Source of the DNA: Hyalangium gracile | Lineage (GTDB): Bacteria; Myxococcota; Myxococcia; Myxococcales; Myxococcaceae | Length of the DNA: 64,000 nt | Assembly: GCF_020103725.1 (NCBI RefSeq) | Contig: NZ_JAHXBG010000021.1 | Location: 62,001-126,000, forward strand | Direction of reading: 5' to 3' | Part shown: piece after piece, positions 18,093 through 24,888 of the stretch | How positions within the stretch are numbered: the first letter of the stretch is position 1 | Layout of the letters: every line of letters starts with the position of its first letter | The notes under the pieces: generated by a model | The model's input: the letters and a program-made list of their open reading frames with translations, nothing else | Database searches by the model: none | Told to the model about the DNA's origin: nothing | Position numbers and translations under genes: made by a program

Positions 18093-18152
18093 TCAGGCCT
18101 CACCGGTCATCCAGGAATGAACGGTCTCCAGGGAGGACTGCCATGCAGCCAT
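18093..18152 (-). CDS. Candidate 19-residue small ORF downstream of tfuA (speculative)
   Basis: A tiny reading frame, MAAWQSSLETVHSWMTGEA, begins 48 bases after the TfuA stop. Its ATG is preceded by a very purine-rich GGGAGGGGAGGG leader that could serve as ribosome binding site. It is listed only because YcaO-TfuA pairs may act on short peptides and no other candidate substrate is visible nearby. There is no leader/core organisation and no recognised motif. The 190-base gap before the next gene is otherwise featureless. Confidence 0.15.
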   Translation of the reverse strand: MAAWQSSLETVHSWMTGEA

Positions 18153-18199
18153 CAGCCCTCCCCTCCCGGAGTGTCCAGCGATGGATCCCGCCCGCCTCC

Positions 18200-19372
18200 T
18201 CAGCGGGCCCGGGTACGCCCGGCGCGGCGGGCACCTCGCACCACCTCCACCCAGCGGCCCTGGAGGCGCGCCTCGGAGGCGAGCGCCTCCTCCCAGGAGG
18301 GACCGTCCGGCAACAGCCGCTGCGCATGGGACAGCACGAGCCGCTCCAGCGCGCGCTCCTCGCACAACCGCCGCAAGCCCGGCCCGTCCAGCCCACACGC
18401 GCCCAGGAACGCCTGCCGCTCCGAGGGCTTCACGCGATGGTGCCGCCACCACTCCGCCTCCGCCGCCTTCACCTCCTCCGCCGTCGGCACCAGCCCCAGC
18501 GAACGAGCCCACCCCGCCAGCAGCGCCCGCCGCAGCCCCGCCTCGGCCAGTTCCACGCTGTCTGGCGCCCGCTGCAGCGCCGCCACCACCTGCGCGGAGG
18601 GCACCGCCCTGCCGTCCAGCACGGACACGTCATCCGCCAGCCTCCGCCGCCGCACCAGCGAGGAGGGCGGAGGCCGGGACGCGCCTCGCGGCAGCTGCAC
18701 CGGCAACGGGGACGACGCGAACGCCGCCGCCGCACGGATGCAGGCGATGGCGTCCTGCCGCTTGAGATCCTCCACGCCCCTCGAGAACCAACCCTCCCAG
18801 TCCCCCCGCGTGGCCGCCGGCCAGGTGGGCCGCACCGACTCCAGGATCCGGCGCCAGGTGCGGTCCTGGTAGAAGAGGCCCTCGGCCGCCATCACCACCG
18901 CCCGCGCCTGCCGCTGGTTGAGCACCCGCGCCGCTCGCGCCTGGGCCACCACGTGCCGGACATTCACCAGCGGCACGGTGAGCGGCCGGTAGCCGTGCTC
19001 CGCATCGGCGTGCAGCAGCGCCACCTCCGAGTCATCCACCAGCTCCCCATCCCGATACCCCTCGAAGATGCGCCCCACGCCCACCATGCCATGGGCCGAC
19101 AGCTCCGCCGCGCGCAGCGCCCCCATGCTCGCCCCACCGAAGATCGCCACGCCCGCCTCCATCGCGGCCAGCAGCTCGTGGTGCCACACCGAGGGCTGCG
19201 CCTCGAAGACGCCATCCACCAGCGCGATGGCTCGGGGCCGCAGCGACAGTGCCCGCCACACATCCCCCTGACGGGCCGGAGGCAGGACACGACAGGGCGC
19301 CAGCTTGCGCGCCTCGTCCGCGGGCAGCGAGGGGCCCAGGAAGACGACGAGATCCTCGGGACGGCGTTTCAT
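18200..19372 (-). CDS. tfuA: TfuA-like protein (YcaO partner in thioamidation)
   Basis: A 390-residue TfuA protein. The TfuA core shows FLGPSLP (11-17), RVLPPARQGDVW (28-39), IALVDGVFEAQPSVWHHELLAAM and IFGGASMGALRAAELSAHGMVGVGRIFEGY (77-106), then DDSEVALLHAD and PLVNVRHVV. The C-terminal half (about 150-390) is a helical extension beyond the minimal domain. TfuA is known to partner YcaO enzymes in backbone thioamide formation, for example in thioviridamide-type peptides and methyl-CoM reductase. It is thought to help deliver or activate sulfide. Its ATG overlaps the YcaO stop by 4 bases (ATGA), so synthesis is coupled. No precursor peptide, maturase or exporter is obvious next to it. Confidence 0.92.
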   Translation of the reverse strand: MKRRPEDLVVFLGPSLPADEARKLAPCRVLPPARQGDVWRALSLRPRAIALVDGVFEAQPSVWHHELLAAMEAGVAIFGGASMGALRAAELSAHGMVGVGRIFEGYRDGELVDDSEVALLHADAEHGYRPLTVPLVNVRHVVAQARAARVLNQRQARAVVMAAEGLFYQDRTWRRILESVRPTWPAATRGDWEGWFSRGVEDLKRQDAIACIRAAAAFASSPLPVQLPRGASRPPPSSLVRRRRLADDVSVLDGRAVPSAQVVAALQRAPDSVELAEAGLRRALLAGWARSLGLVPTAEEVKAAEAEWWRHHRVKPSERQAFLGACGLDGPGLRRLCEERALERLVLSHAQRLLPDGPSWEEALASEARLQGRWVEVVRGARRAGRTRAR

Positions 19373-20535
19373 AGGAGCTCCGAGATGCGCATGCCCGGCA
19401 CCACCACCCGCCGCACGTGCAGTCCGGGCATCGGTGCATCGAGCGTGACGGCGGCCACCTGCGTGAAGCCCGCGCGCCGAAGCTGGTTCAGCACGCGCCG
19501 CACCCCTCGGACCGGCGAGCCGCTGTCCGCCGAGAAGTCCGGCATGTCCTCGGCCCGGCGCTTGGAGCGCACCGAGGCGCAGACGCGAGCAAAGCCGCGC
19601 GCCGCCTCGCGATCCACCGCCGACACATCCTCCCGCGCGCCGTGGATGTCCGTGAGCCGCGACTGGGCCGCCTCCAGCAGGGCGCGCAGCAGCGCCTCAT
19701 CCCTCCCGAGCGCGCACGCATACCCCGCCGTCAGCGGCACCGGCCCCTCCTCCTGGTCCACCAGCACCGCCGCCGCCACGGGCAGCCCCACCGCGCCGGG
19801 CGTCCGCGACGTGGGCGTCGCATCGAAGAGGTACACGCCGAAACCCCGCTCCCGCAGCGCGCGGGCCAGCTCCGCCGCCCGAGGCGCCCCCCGCCCCAGC
19901 ACCACCGGCCCCAGCATCCGCCGCCGCACCGCCTCCTCCGTCCACCCGCCCGGCAGCGCGCGCGCGAGCTGGTCCCGCTCCGTGGCCTCCAGCAGCGCGT
20001 GCAGCAGCGCACGCCGCGCGTCCGGGTGCGCTCCCGAGCCGTTGCTCGTCCACGCCACGCACACCGGCCCCAGCGCCACCGAGCCCGCGGGAGGACAGTG
20101 CACCCCCTGGGCCGGCACCCACACCGACCGCCCCGTGTGCAGCTCCGTGGCCTGCCGCCAGGCACACCGCACCGAGTCCCCCCACAGCCGTGGGTCCACC
20201 ATCCTCCCGGCCGAGCCCAGCGCCTCGGCGCTCCAGGCCCCCGCGTTGCGCCCGTCCAACTCGGAGCGCGAGCCCCACACCAGCCGGCCGGGGGACACAT
20301 GCTCCGCGGCCCACAGCTCCGCGGTCTCGAAGAGCGCCCCCAGGGCCGCGCCCTCGAAGGAGAGCCCCTTGCCATTGCAGACCTGGAGCACATGGCCTCC
20401 CGGACGCACGGCGCACGCCACCTCCACGCCCGTCCGGTCCAGCCCCGTCACCCGCGCTACCCGGGTGACGCCCATGGCCTGGGCCAGTCGCGCCTGGAAC
20501 ACCTGTGAGACAAGGACTTGGTTGGTAGGAAGCAC
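19369..20535 (-). CDS. YcaO-domain cyclodehydratase/thioamide synthetase
   Basis: A 388-residue stand-alone YcaO protein. ATP-binding motifs are present: NGKG (54-57) and the FETAELWAAEH helix (E70, E72), then TSNGSGAHPDARRAL and LLEATERDQLA (E183, E186, R187), and AAQSRLTDIHGAR (about 290-300). The C-terminus is VVVPGMRISELL. YcaO enzymes phosphorylate a backbone amide oxygen with ATP. With a TfuA partner the nucleophile is sulfide, giving a thioamide. GTG 20535 is preferred because TAAGG lies 9 bases upstream; TTG 20544 would add three residues. It is divergent from the peroxiredoxin gene, and the substrate is not encoded nearby. Close homologs of E. coli YcaO lack TfuA, so the pairing argues for thioamidation. 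Confidence 0.92.
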   Translation of the reverse strand: MLPTNQVLVSQVFQARLAQAMGVTRVARVTGLDRTGVEVACAVRPGGHVLQVCNGKGLSFEGAALGALFETAELWAAEHVSPGRLVWGSRSELDGRNAGAWSAEALGSAGRMVDPRLWGDSVRCAWRQATELHTGRSVWVPAQGVHCPPAGSVALGPVCVAWTSNGSGAHPDARRALLHALLEATERDQLARALPGGWTEEAVRRRMLGPVVLGRGAPRAAELARALRERGFGVYLFDATPTSRTPGAVGLPVAAAVLVDQEEGPVPLTAGYACALGRDEALLRALLEAAQSRLTDIHGAREDVSAVDREAARGFARVCASVRSKRRAEDMPDFSADSGSPVRGVRRVLNQLRRAGFTQVAAVTLDAPMPGLHVRRVVVPGMRISELL

Positions 20536-20639
20536 GGCGGACAACCTTAACTCGAAAACGGGGCCCGCAATCCACCCATCGTATTCGTCAGGCGCGGACA
20601 GACCGTGGTAGGGGTGTGGGACGTAGAGGGAAGCCCCGG

Positions 20640-21122
20640 ATGATCCAGGTCGGAGATCCAGCGCCGGAGTTCACCGCCACCGATTGCCAGGGGCATCCCT
20701 TCTCCCTGGCCGCGCTGCGCGGACGGCGGGTGGTGCTCTTCTTCTTCCCCAGGGCCTTCACCATCGGCTGCACCATCGAGATCCGGGCCTTCCGCGACAA
20801 CCAGGCCCGCATCGAGGCGCTGGGCGCCCAGCTGGTCGGCGTGTCCGTGGACTCGGTGAGCACCCAGTGCGCCTTCGCCCAGCAGGAGAACATCCACTTC
20901 TCCCTGCTCGGCGACGAGCAGCGCAGCATCAGCACCGCCTATGACGTGCTCTGGCCCGTGCTCAAGGTGGACCGGCGCGTCACCTTCATCATCGACCCCG
21001 CCGGCCGGGTGGAGTCCATCATCCGCCATGAGGTCCGCGTCTACCGCCACCTGGATGACGTGCTGAAGTACCTCCAGGCACACCCGCTCCCCTCTGCCCC
21101 GTCGGAAGGCTCACACGCCTAG
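20640..21122 (+). CDS. Peroxiredoxin (AhpC/TSA, BCP/PrxQ-like)
   Basis: A 160-residue thiol peroxidase. The active-site loop FFFPRAFTIGCTIEI has Thr41 and peroxidatic Cys44 in the PxxxTxxC arrangement. A second Cys at 77 (STQCAFAQ) could serve as resolving cysteine, though its position differs from classical PrxQ. The thioredoxin-fold end is RRVTFIIDPAGRV. ATG 20640 follows GAGGGAAG. It reduces peroxides in the cytosol using thioredoxin or a similar donor. It is divergent from ycaO and shares the palindromic CTAG stop with the convergent DUF2378 gene. Confidence 0.92.
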   Translation: MIQVGDPAPEFTATDCQGHPFSLAALRGRRVVLFFFPRAFTIGCTIEIRAFRDNQARIEALGAQLVGVSVDSVSTQCAFAQQENIHFSLLGDEQRSISTAYDVLWPVLKVDRRVTFIIDPAGRVESIIRHEVRVYRHLDDVLKYLQAHPLPSAPSEGSHA

Positions 21123-21700
21123 TCCCACTGGCAGAGATACTCGCAGTGCGGCGCGCCACGGGCCACGCACCTGGGGTGGGTCACCTTCACGGCCCTGCCG
21201 CCGGACAGCTCGATGGCGCGCTGGTGCCAGCCAACGATGGTGAGGCAGTCCGTCTCGGTGACGTTCTCCGCGCCGAAGGTGCGCAGGGTGGCCGACTTCG
21301 GCCCCGTCTTCTCATAGGTGCGCGAGCCCAAGGCGTAATAGAAGCGGTAGATCTGCGGCGCCTGGCTCAGCAGGAAGTGCGGCTCGCCCGGCCGGACGAA
21401 GACGTGCTGCGCGCCCTTGAGGTTCTCGTCCGCGGAGGCCCGGCCCATGTCCATGAAGGCCCGCATCCGGTCCTCGGGCGACAGCACGTCCGCGATGGCC
21501 GCGTCCAGGCGCAGGTTGAGCTCCAGCGGGTACCAGTTGATGGGAAGGATCATCTTCCGCAGCAGCGCCTGGTCCGCGGGCGACAGGCGCTTGAGCACCT
21601 CCTCCACCCGGGCCTGTCCCCCGTGCTGGCGCACCATGTTCAGCCGGGAAATGAGCACCGTGCCCTTGATGCGGCAGCTGTGGAGAGAGTCCGTCGACAT
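21119..21700 (-). CDS. DUF2378 (TIGR02265) Myxococcales-restricted protein
   Basis: A 193-residue soluble protein of the family I know as TIGR02265/DUF2378, found as many paralogs in myxobacteria. Typical features are IKGTVLISRLNMVRQHGG at the N-terminus, INWYPLELNLRLDAAIADVL and RMRAFMDMGRASADENL. The C-terminal HPRCVARGAPHCEYLCQW resembles the V4R/heme-NO-type Cys-His ending. Function is unknown. ATG 21700 and ATG 21739 are both possible and neither has a clear ribosome binding site. The stop codon overlaps that of the convergent peroxiredoxin by sharing CTAG. Confidence 0.88.
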   Translation of the reverse strand: MSTDSLHSCRIKGTVLISRLNMVRQHGGQARVEEVLKRLSPADQALLRKMILPINWYPLELNLRLDAAIADVLSPEDRMRAFMDMGRASADENLKGAQHVFVRPGEPHFLLSQAPQIYRFYYALGSRTYEKTGPKSATLRTFGAENVTETDCLTIVGWHQRAIELSGGRAVKVTHPRCVARGAPHCEYLCQWD

Positions 21701-21879
21701 ATGGAGAGGGCGCCCCGGAAGAGGCAGGGGGTGCGACATTCTGTCAGTGACGGATGCAGTGCGGCAACCGGATGTAGGAGGGACCCTGCCGGGGTGTCGC
21801 CTGCTCCCTCACTCCGCGTCAAAACAGGGACTTCCGGGCAGGGGTGTAACCTTCTGGCCCTCCGCGTGTTCAAGTCACC

Positions 21880-22518
21880 GTGACGGCATGGAAGACAAAG
21901 GGAGGCCCCGCGCTCCCCCGGCTGGCGCTGGCGAGCGCCCCGGCGCCCACGGATGAGGCGCTGTGCCAGGCCTTCCTGGAGGGCGACGAGGCAGCCTTCG
22001 GCACGCTGGTGGAGCGCTACCGGACGCTCGTCCTCTCCCTGGTGCGCCGCTTCGCCCCCCGGCCCGAGGATGCGGCCGACCTGGCGCAGCAGGCCTTCCT
22101 GCGCGCCCTGGAGGCCTCCGGCCGCGTCTTCTCCCGCTGGAAGTGGACGAGCCCCACCCCCTTCCGGGCCTGGCTGGTGCGCATCGCCCTCAACCTGGCG
22201 AAGAACCACGCCCGCCAGGGCCACCGCTGGCGCCCGGCCCTGCTCACCGAGGTGGAGCACGCCACGACGGACCCACGGGAGTCTCCCCAGGAATTGCTGG
22301 AGCGCCAGGAGCGGGATCGGCACCTGCGGGCCGCGGTGCTCGCCCTGCCCCGCCGCCAGAGGGAGGTGCTCACCCTCCGGGTGGATGGGGGCCTGCCCTT
22401 TCGAGACATCGCCGAGATGCTCGGCATCACCGAGAACAACGCCAAGGTGCAGTTCCACCACGCCGTGAAGCGGTTGAAGGCGGAAGTGGCCGGCGCGCCG
22501 GAGGAGGAGCGCGGATGA
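21880..22518 (+). CDS. ECF-type RNA polymerase sigma factor
   Basis: A 212-residue extracytoplasmic-function sigma factor. Region 2 is visible as CQAFLEGDEAAFGTLVERYRTLV and EDAADLAQQAFLRALEA, with FRAWLVRIALNLAKNHAR, and region 4 as LPRRQREVLTLRVDGGLPFRDIAEMLG, a helix-turn-helix for the -35 element. The GTG start at 21880 has a weak ribosome binding site, and the first 25 residues are poorly typical. The stop overlaps the anti-sigma start by 4 bases (ATGA). Together with the next two genes it forms an envelope-stress-type regulatory operon. Confidence 0.93.
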   Translation: MTAWKTKGGPALPRLALASAPAPTDEALCQAFLEGDEAAFGTLVERYRTLVLSLVRRFAPRPEDAADLAQQAFLRALEASGRVFSRWKWTSPTPFRAWLVRIALNLAKNHARQGHRWRPALLTEVEHATTDPRESPQELLERQERDRHLRAAVLALPRRQREVLTLRVDGGLPFRDIAEMLGITENNAKVQFHHAVKRLKAEVAGAPEEERG

Positions 22519-23042
22519 GCGCGTGCCAGGATCAAGAGGAGCTGTTGACGCTCCACGCCGCGGGGGCGCTGGAGCCGGACGAGGAGGCGCGGCTGCGCGA
22601 GCACCTGGCCTCCTGCCAGGCCTGCCGGAGCGAGGCCGAGTCCACCGCGAAGCTCCTGGGCGCGGTGGCGCTGCCGCCTCCCTCGCCGGCGATGAGGGAC
22701 GTCGCGGAGGCCCTGCCCCGGCGGGCGCTGGGAGCGTGGCGGCGCGAGCAGGTGCGCAAGGCGTTGCGGGCCCGGACGGTGGGCGCGGTGCTGGCCGCGG
22801 CGGCCGTGGTGCTGCTGGTGGTGAACCCCTCGCTCCACCACCAGGGGACACCGGGCGTCACGCCCTCGCCTGTCGCTGCCTCGACGGTCTCGGAGACCCA
22901 GGCCGACTTCGAGCAGTGGGCCTCGTCGGATCCGCTCGGGGACGCGCTCGAGCTCGCCAGCGCCGAGGAGGACTTCGAGGACACCGAGGACTGGGCCGAC
23001 CCGGACTCCTCCGCGAGCGAGCTGTTCTTCGACGACTTGTGA
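22515..23042 (+). CDS. Zinc-finger anti-sigma factor (zf-HC2) with one TM segment
   Basis: A 175-residue membrane-anchored anti-sigma factor. The N-terminal cytosolic domain carries the zinc motif H30-x3-C34-x2-C37 (LREHLASCQACRSE) and begins MSACQDQEELLTLHAAGAL, as in zf-HC2 proteins. A single transmembrane helix spans about 88-107. The periplasmic tail is very acidic (EEDFEDTEDWADPDSS). It should hold the cognate ECF sigma inactive until a periplasmic signal is sensed. Synthesis is coupled to the sigma gene through the ATGA overlap. Confidence 0.9.
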   Translation: MSACQDQEELLTLHAAGALEPDEEARLREHLASCQACRSEAESTAKLLGAVALPPPSPAMRDVAEALPRRALGAWRREQVRKALRARTVGAVLAAAAVVLLVVNPSLHHQGTPGVTPSPVAASTVSETQADFEQWASSDPLGDALELASAEEDFEDTEDWADPDSSASELFFDDL

Positions 23043-23061
23043 ACCCTGGAGAGACGCCGTG

Positions 23062-23589
23062 ATGAAGCACAATCGAGTGGCCGTGTTGATGCTGACCCTG
23101 CTGCCGCTGGTCGCGCTCGCCGCGCCCCCGGACACGCGGGAGGAGGCGGAGCAGGAGGCCGAGCGCCGGATGCGCACGGCGCGAATCATCGGGCTGGCGG
23201 AGGAGCTGGAGCTGGACTCGGCCCAGGCGCTGAAGCTGGATGAGACGATGCGCAAGTTCGACGAGCGCCGTCGGCCGCTGCGGCAGCAGGTCCGCGAGTC
23301 GGCGGAGATCCTCGAGCGCGCGGCGAGCGGCGACACCGCCGTGCAGGCCCAGGTGGATCAGGCGGCGCAGCGCGCCTTCGACGCCCGGGCGCAGCTCGCG
23401 GCGCTGGACCGCGAGATGTTCCAGGCGCTCTCCCGGGATCTGCCGCCGCAGAAGCGCGCGAAGCTGGCGCTCTTCATGGCCCGCTTCGAGAGCCAGTTCT
23501 CCAAGTTCAAGCACAAGTTCCGCGAGAAGGCGAAGGAGCGGCTGCGCGAGAAGCTGCGCAAGTACGAGGGGCTGGAAGACCGCGGCTGA
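23062..23589 (+). CDS. Periplasmic Spy/CpxP/CnrX-like helical sensor protein
   Basis: A 175-residue exported protein. The signal peptide runs through LVALAAPP. The mature part is almost entirely alpha-helical and charged, with LAEELELDSAQALKLDETMRKFDERRRPL and LSRDLPPQKRAKLALFMARFESQFSKFK. That layout matches LTxxQ-type periplasmic heavy-metal/folding-stress proteins of the Spy/CpxP/CnrX group. As third gene of the sigma/anti-sigma operon (20 bases downstream) it may sense metals or misfolded proteins for the anti-sigma factor. GGAGA lies upstream of ATG 23062; the overlapping GTG 23059 would add one residue. Confidence 0.82.
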   Translation: MKHNRVAVLMLTLLPLVALAAPPDTREEAEQEAERRMRTARIIGLAEELELDSAQALKLDETMRKFDERRRPLRQQVRESAEILERAASGDTAVQAQVDQAAQRAFDARAQLAALDREMFQALSRDLPPQKRAKLALFMARFESQFSKFKHKFREKAKERLREKLRKYEGLEDRG

Positions 23590-23662
23590 GCGTCCCCTCC
23601 CCATCCAAGGCCGGTAGAGGGCCTGATGAGCGGGGAAAGTCCGGGAAACGCGAGCCTGGGGG

Positions 23663-23678
23663 GCCGGCAGAAGCCGGC
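23663..23678 (+). terminator. Possible terminator hairpin after the sensor gene
   Basis: GCCGGC-AGAA-GCCGGC forms a perfect 6-bp stem with a 4-base loop about 75 bases after the sensor gene stop. It is followed by CTGGCCGCCCTGTTAAT. There is no strong T tract, so termination efficiency is doubtful. Confidence 0.35.
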
Positions 23679-23735
23679 TGGCCGCCCTGTTAATGTGGCC
23701 GGTGGTTCGCCAGCTGCACTCTCCGAGGCTCGCAT

Positions 23736-24872
23736 ATGAACAACCGGATCCGGCTGAAGCCCCCTCTGAAGCACGTCGCGCTGGGAGCGCTGACGGCCAT
23801 GGTCCTGCACGGCTGCTCGCAGGGCGCTCCCCAGGCCCCGGCACCGCAGGCCGTGACGGCCGCGCCCGCTCCGGTCCCCGCCGCGCCGCCCGCGCCGAAG
23901 CCTGCTCCGATGGATCCCGCGAAGCTGGCCCAGGCCTTCAAGCTGGCGCCGAGCGCCAAGGCGGCTCCGAAGCCCCAGGACACGGAGGCGCAGATCACGC
24001 TCGGCCGCATGCTCTTCTTCGACGCGCGGCTCTCCAAGAACCACGACGTCTCCTGCAACTCCTGCCACGGCCTGGACACCTTCGGCGTGGACAACAAGGC
24101 CCTGTCCGATGGCCACCGGGGACAGAAGGGCACGCGCAACTCGCCCACCGTCTACAACGCGGCGAACCACGTCGCGCAGTTCTGGGATGGCCGCGCGCCC
24201 ACGCTGGAGGTGCAGGCCGAGGGCCCCCTCTTCAACCCCGTGGAGATGGCCCTGCCAGACGACAAGCGCCTGCTGGCGACGCTCACCTCCATTCCGGAGT
24301 ACGTGAAGTACTTCAAGCAGGCCTTCCCCGGAGAGAAGCAGCCGGTGACGCGGGCCACCGTGACGCAGGCCATCGCCGCCTTCGAGCGCCAGCTCAACAC
24401 CCCCTCGCGCTTCGACAAGTTCCTCGCGGGCGAGCACGACGCGCTCACGGCCCAGGAGCGCCGGGGGCTGGAGACGTTCGTCACCTCCGGCTGCACCACG
24501 TGCCACAACGGCCCGGCGGTGGGCGGCACCTCCTTCCAGAAGCTCGGCCTCATCGAGGAGTGGCCGCACCTGGAGGACAAGGGCCGCTTCGACGTGACGA
24601 AGGCCGAGGAGGACCGGGCGAAGTTCCGCGTCCCCACGCTGCGCAACGTGGAGAAGACCTGGCCGTACATGCATGACGGCGCCGTCCAGGCACTGCCGGA
24701 GATGGTGCGGCTGATGGGCAAGCACCAGCTCGGCAAGAACCTGTCGGACGGCGAGGTGGACGACGTGGTGGCCTTCCTCAAGAGCCTCACCGGCGAGCTG
24801 CCCCAGCAGTACATCACCGCCCCCGAGCTCCCGAAGAGCACGCCCCGGACGCCGAAGCCGGACCCCTCGTAA
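23736..24872 (+). CDS. Diheme cytochrome c peroxidase lipoprotein (CcpA/MauG family)
   Basis: A 378-residue lipoprotein with lipobox LHGC (lipid Cys27) and a long Ala/Pro spacer to about residue 58. The first heme site is C107-C110-H111 (CNSCHG) and the second C253-C256-H257 (CTTCHNG). WPYMHDGA supplies Met312 as a likely axial ligand. The TRNSPTVYNAANHVAQFWDGRA block is the usual peroxidase signature. It should reduce hydrogen peroxide in the periplasm with electrons from a small cytochrome c. GAGG lies about 9 bases before ATG. It converges with the giant uvrA gene 16 bases away. Confidence 0.94.
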   Translation: MNNRIRLKPPLKHVALGALTAMVLHGCSQGAPQAPAPQAVTAAPAPVPAAPPAPKPAPMDPAKLAQAFKLAPSAKAAPKPQDTEAQITLGRMLFFDARLSKNHDVSCNSCHGLDTFGVDNKALSDGHRGQKGTRNSPTVYNAANHVAQFWDGRAPTLEVQAEGPLFNPVEMALPDDKRLLATLTSIPEYVKYFKQAFPGEKQPVTRATVTQAIAAFERQLNTPSRFDKFLAGEHDALTAQERRGLETFVTSGCTTCHNGPAVGGTSFQKLGLIEEWPHLEDKGRFDVTKAEEDRAKFRVPTLRNVEKTWPYMHDGAVQALPEMVRLMGKHQLGKNLSDGEVDDVVAFLKSLTGELPQQYITAPELPKSTPRTPKPDPS

Positions 24873-24888
24873 GGGGCCCGGCGGCAGC

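Noticed and set aside
23643-23735. The G-rich segment before the cytochrome peroxidase as a structured RNA gene
   Set aside because: Only a short GCCGGC hairpin is supported; no recognisable RNA family features.
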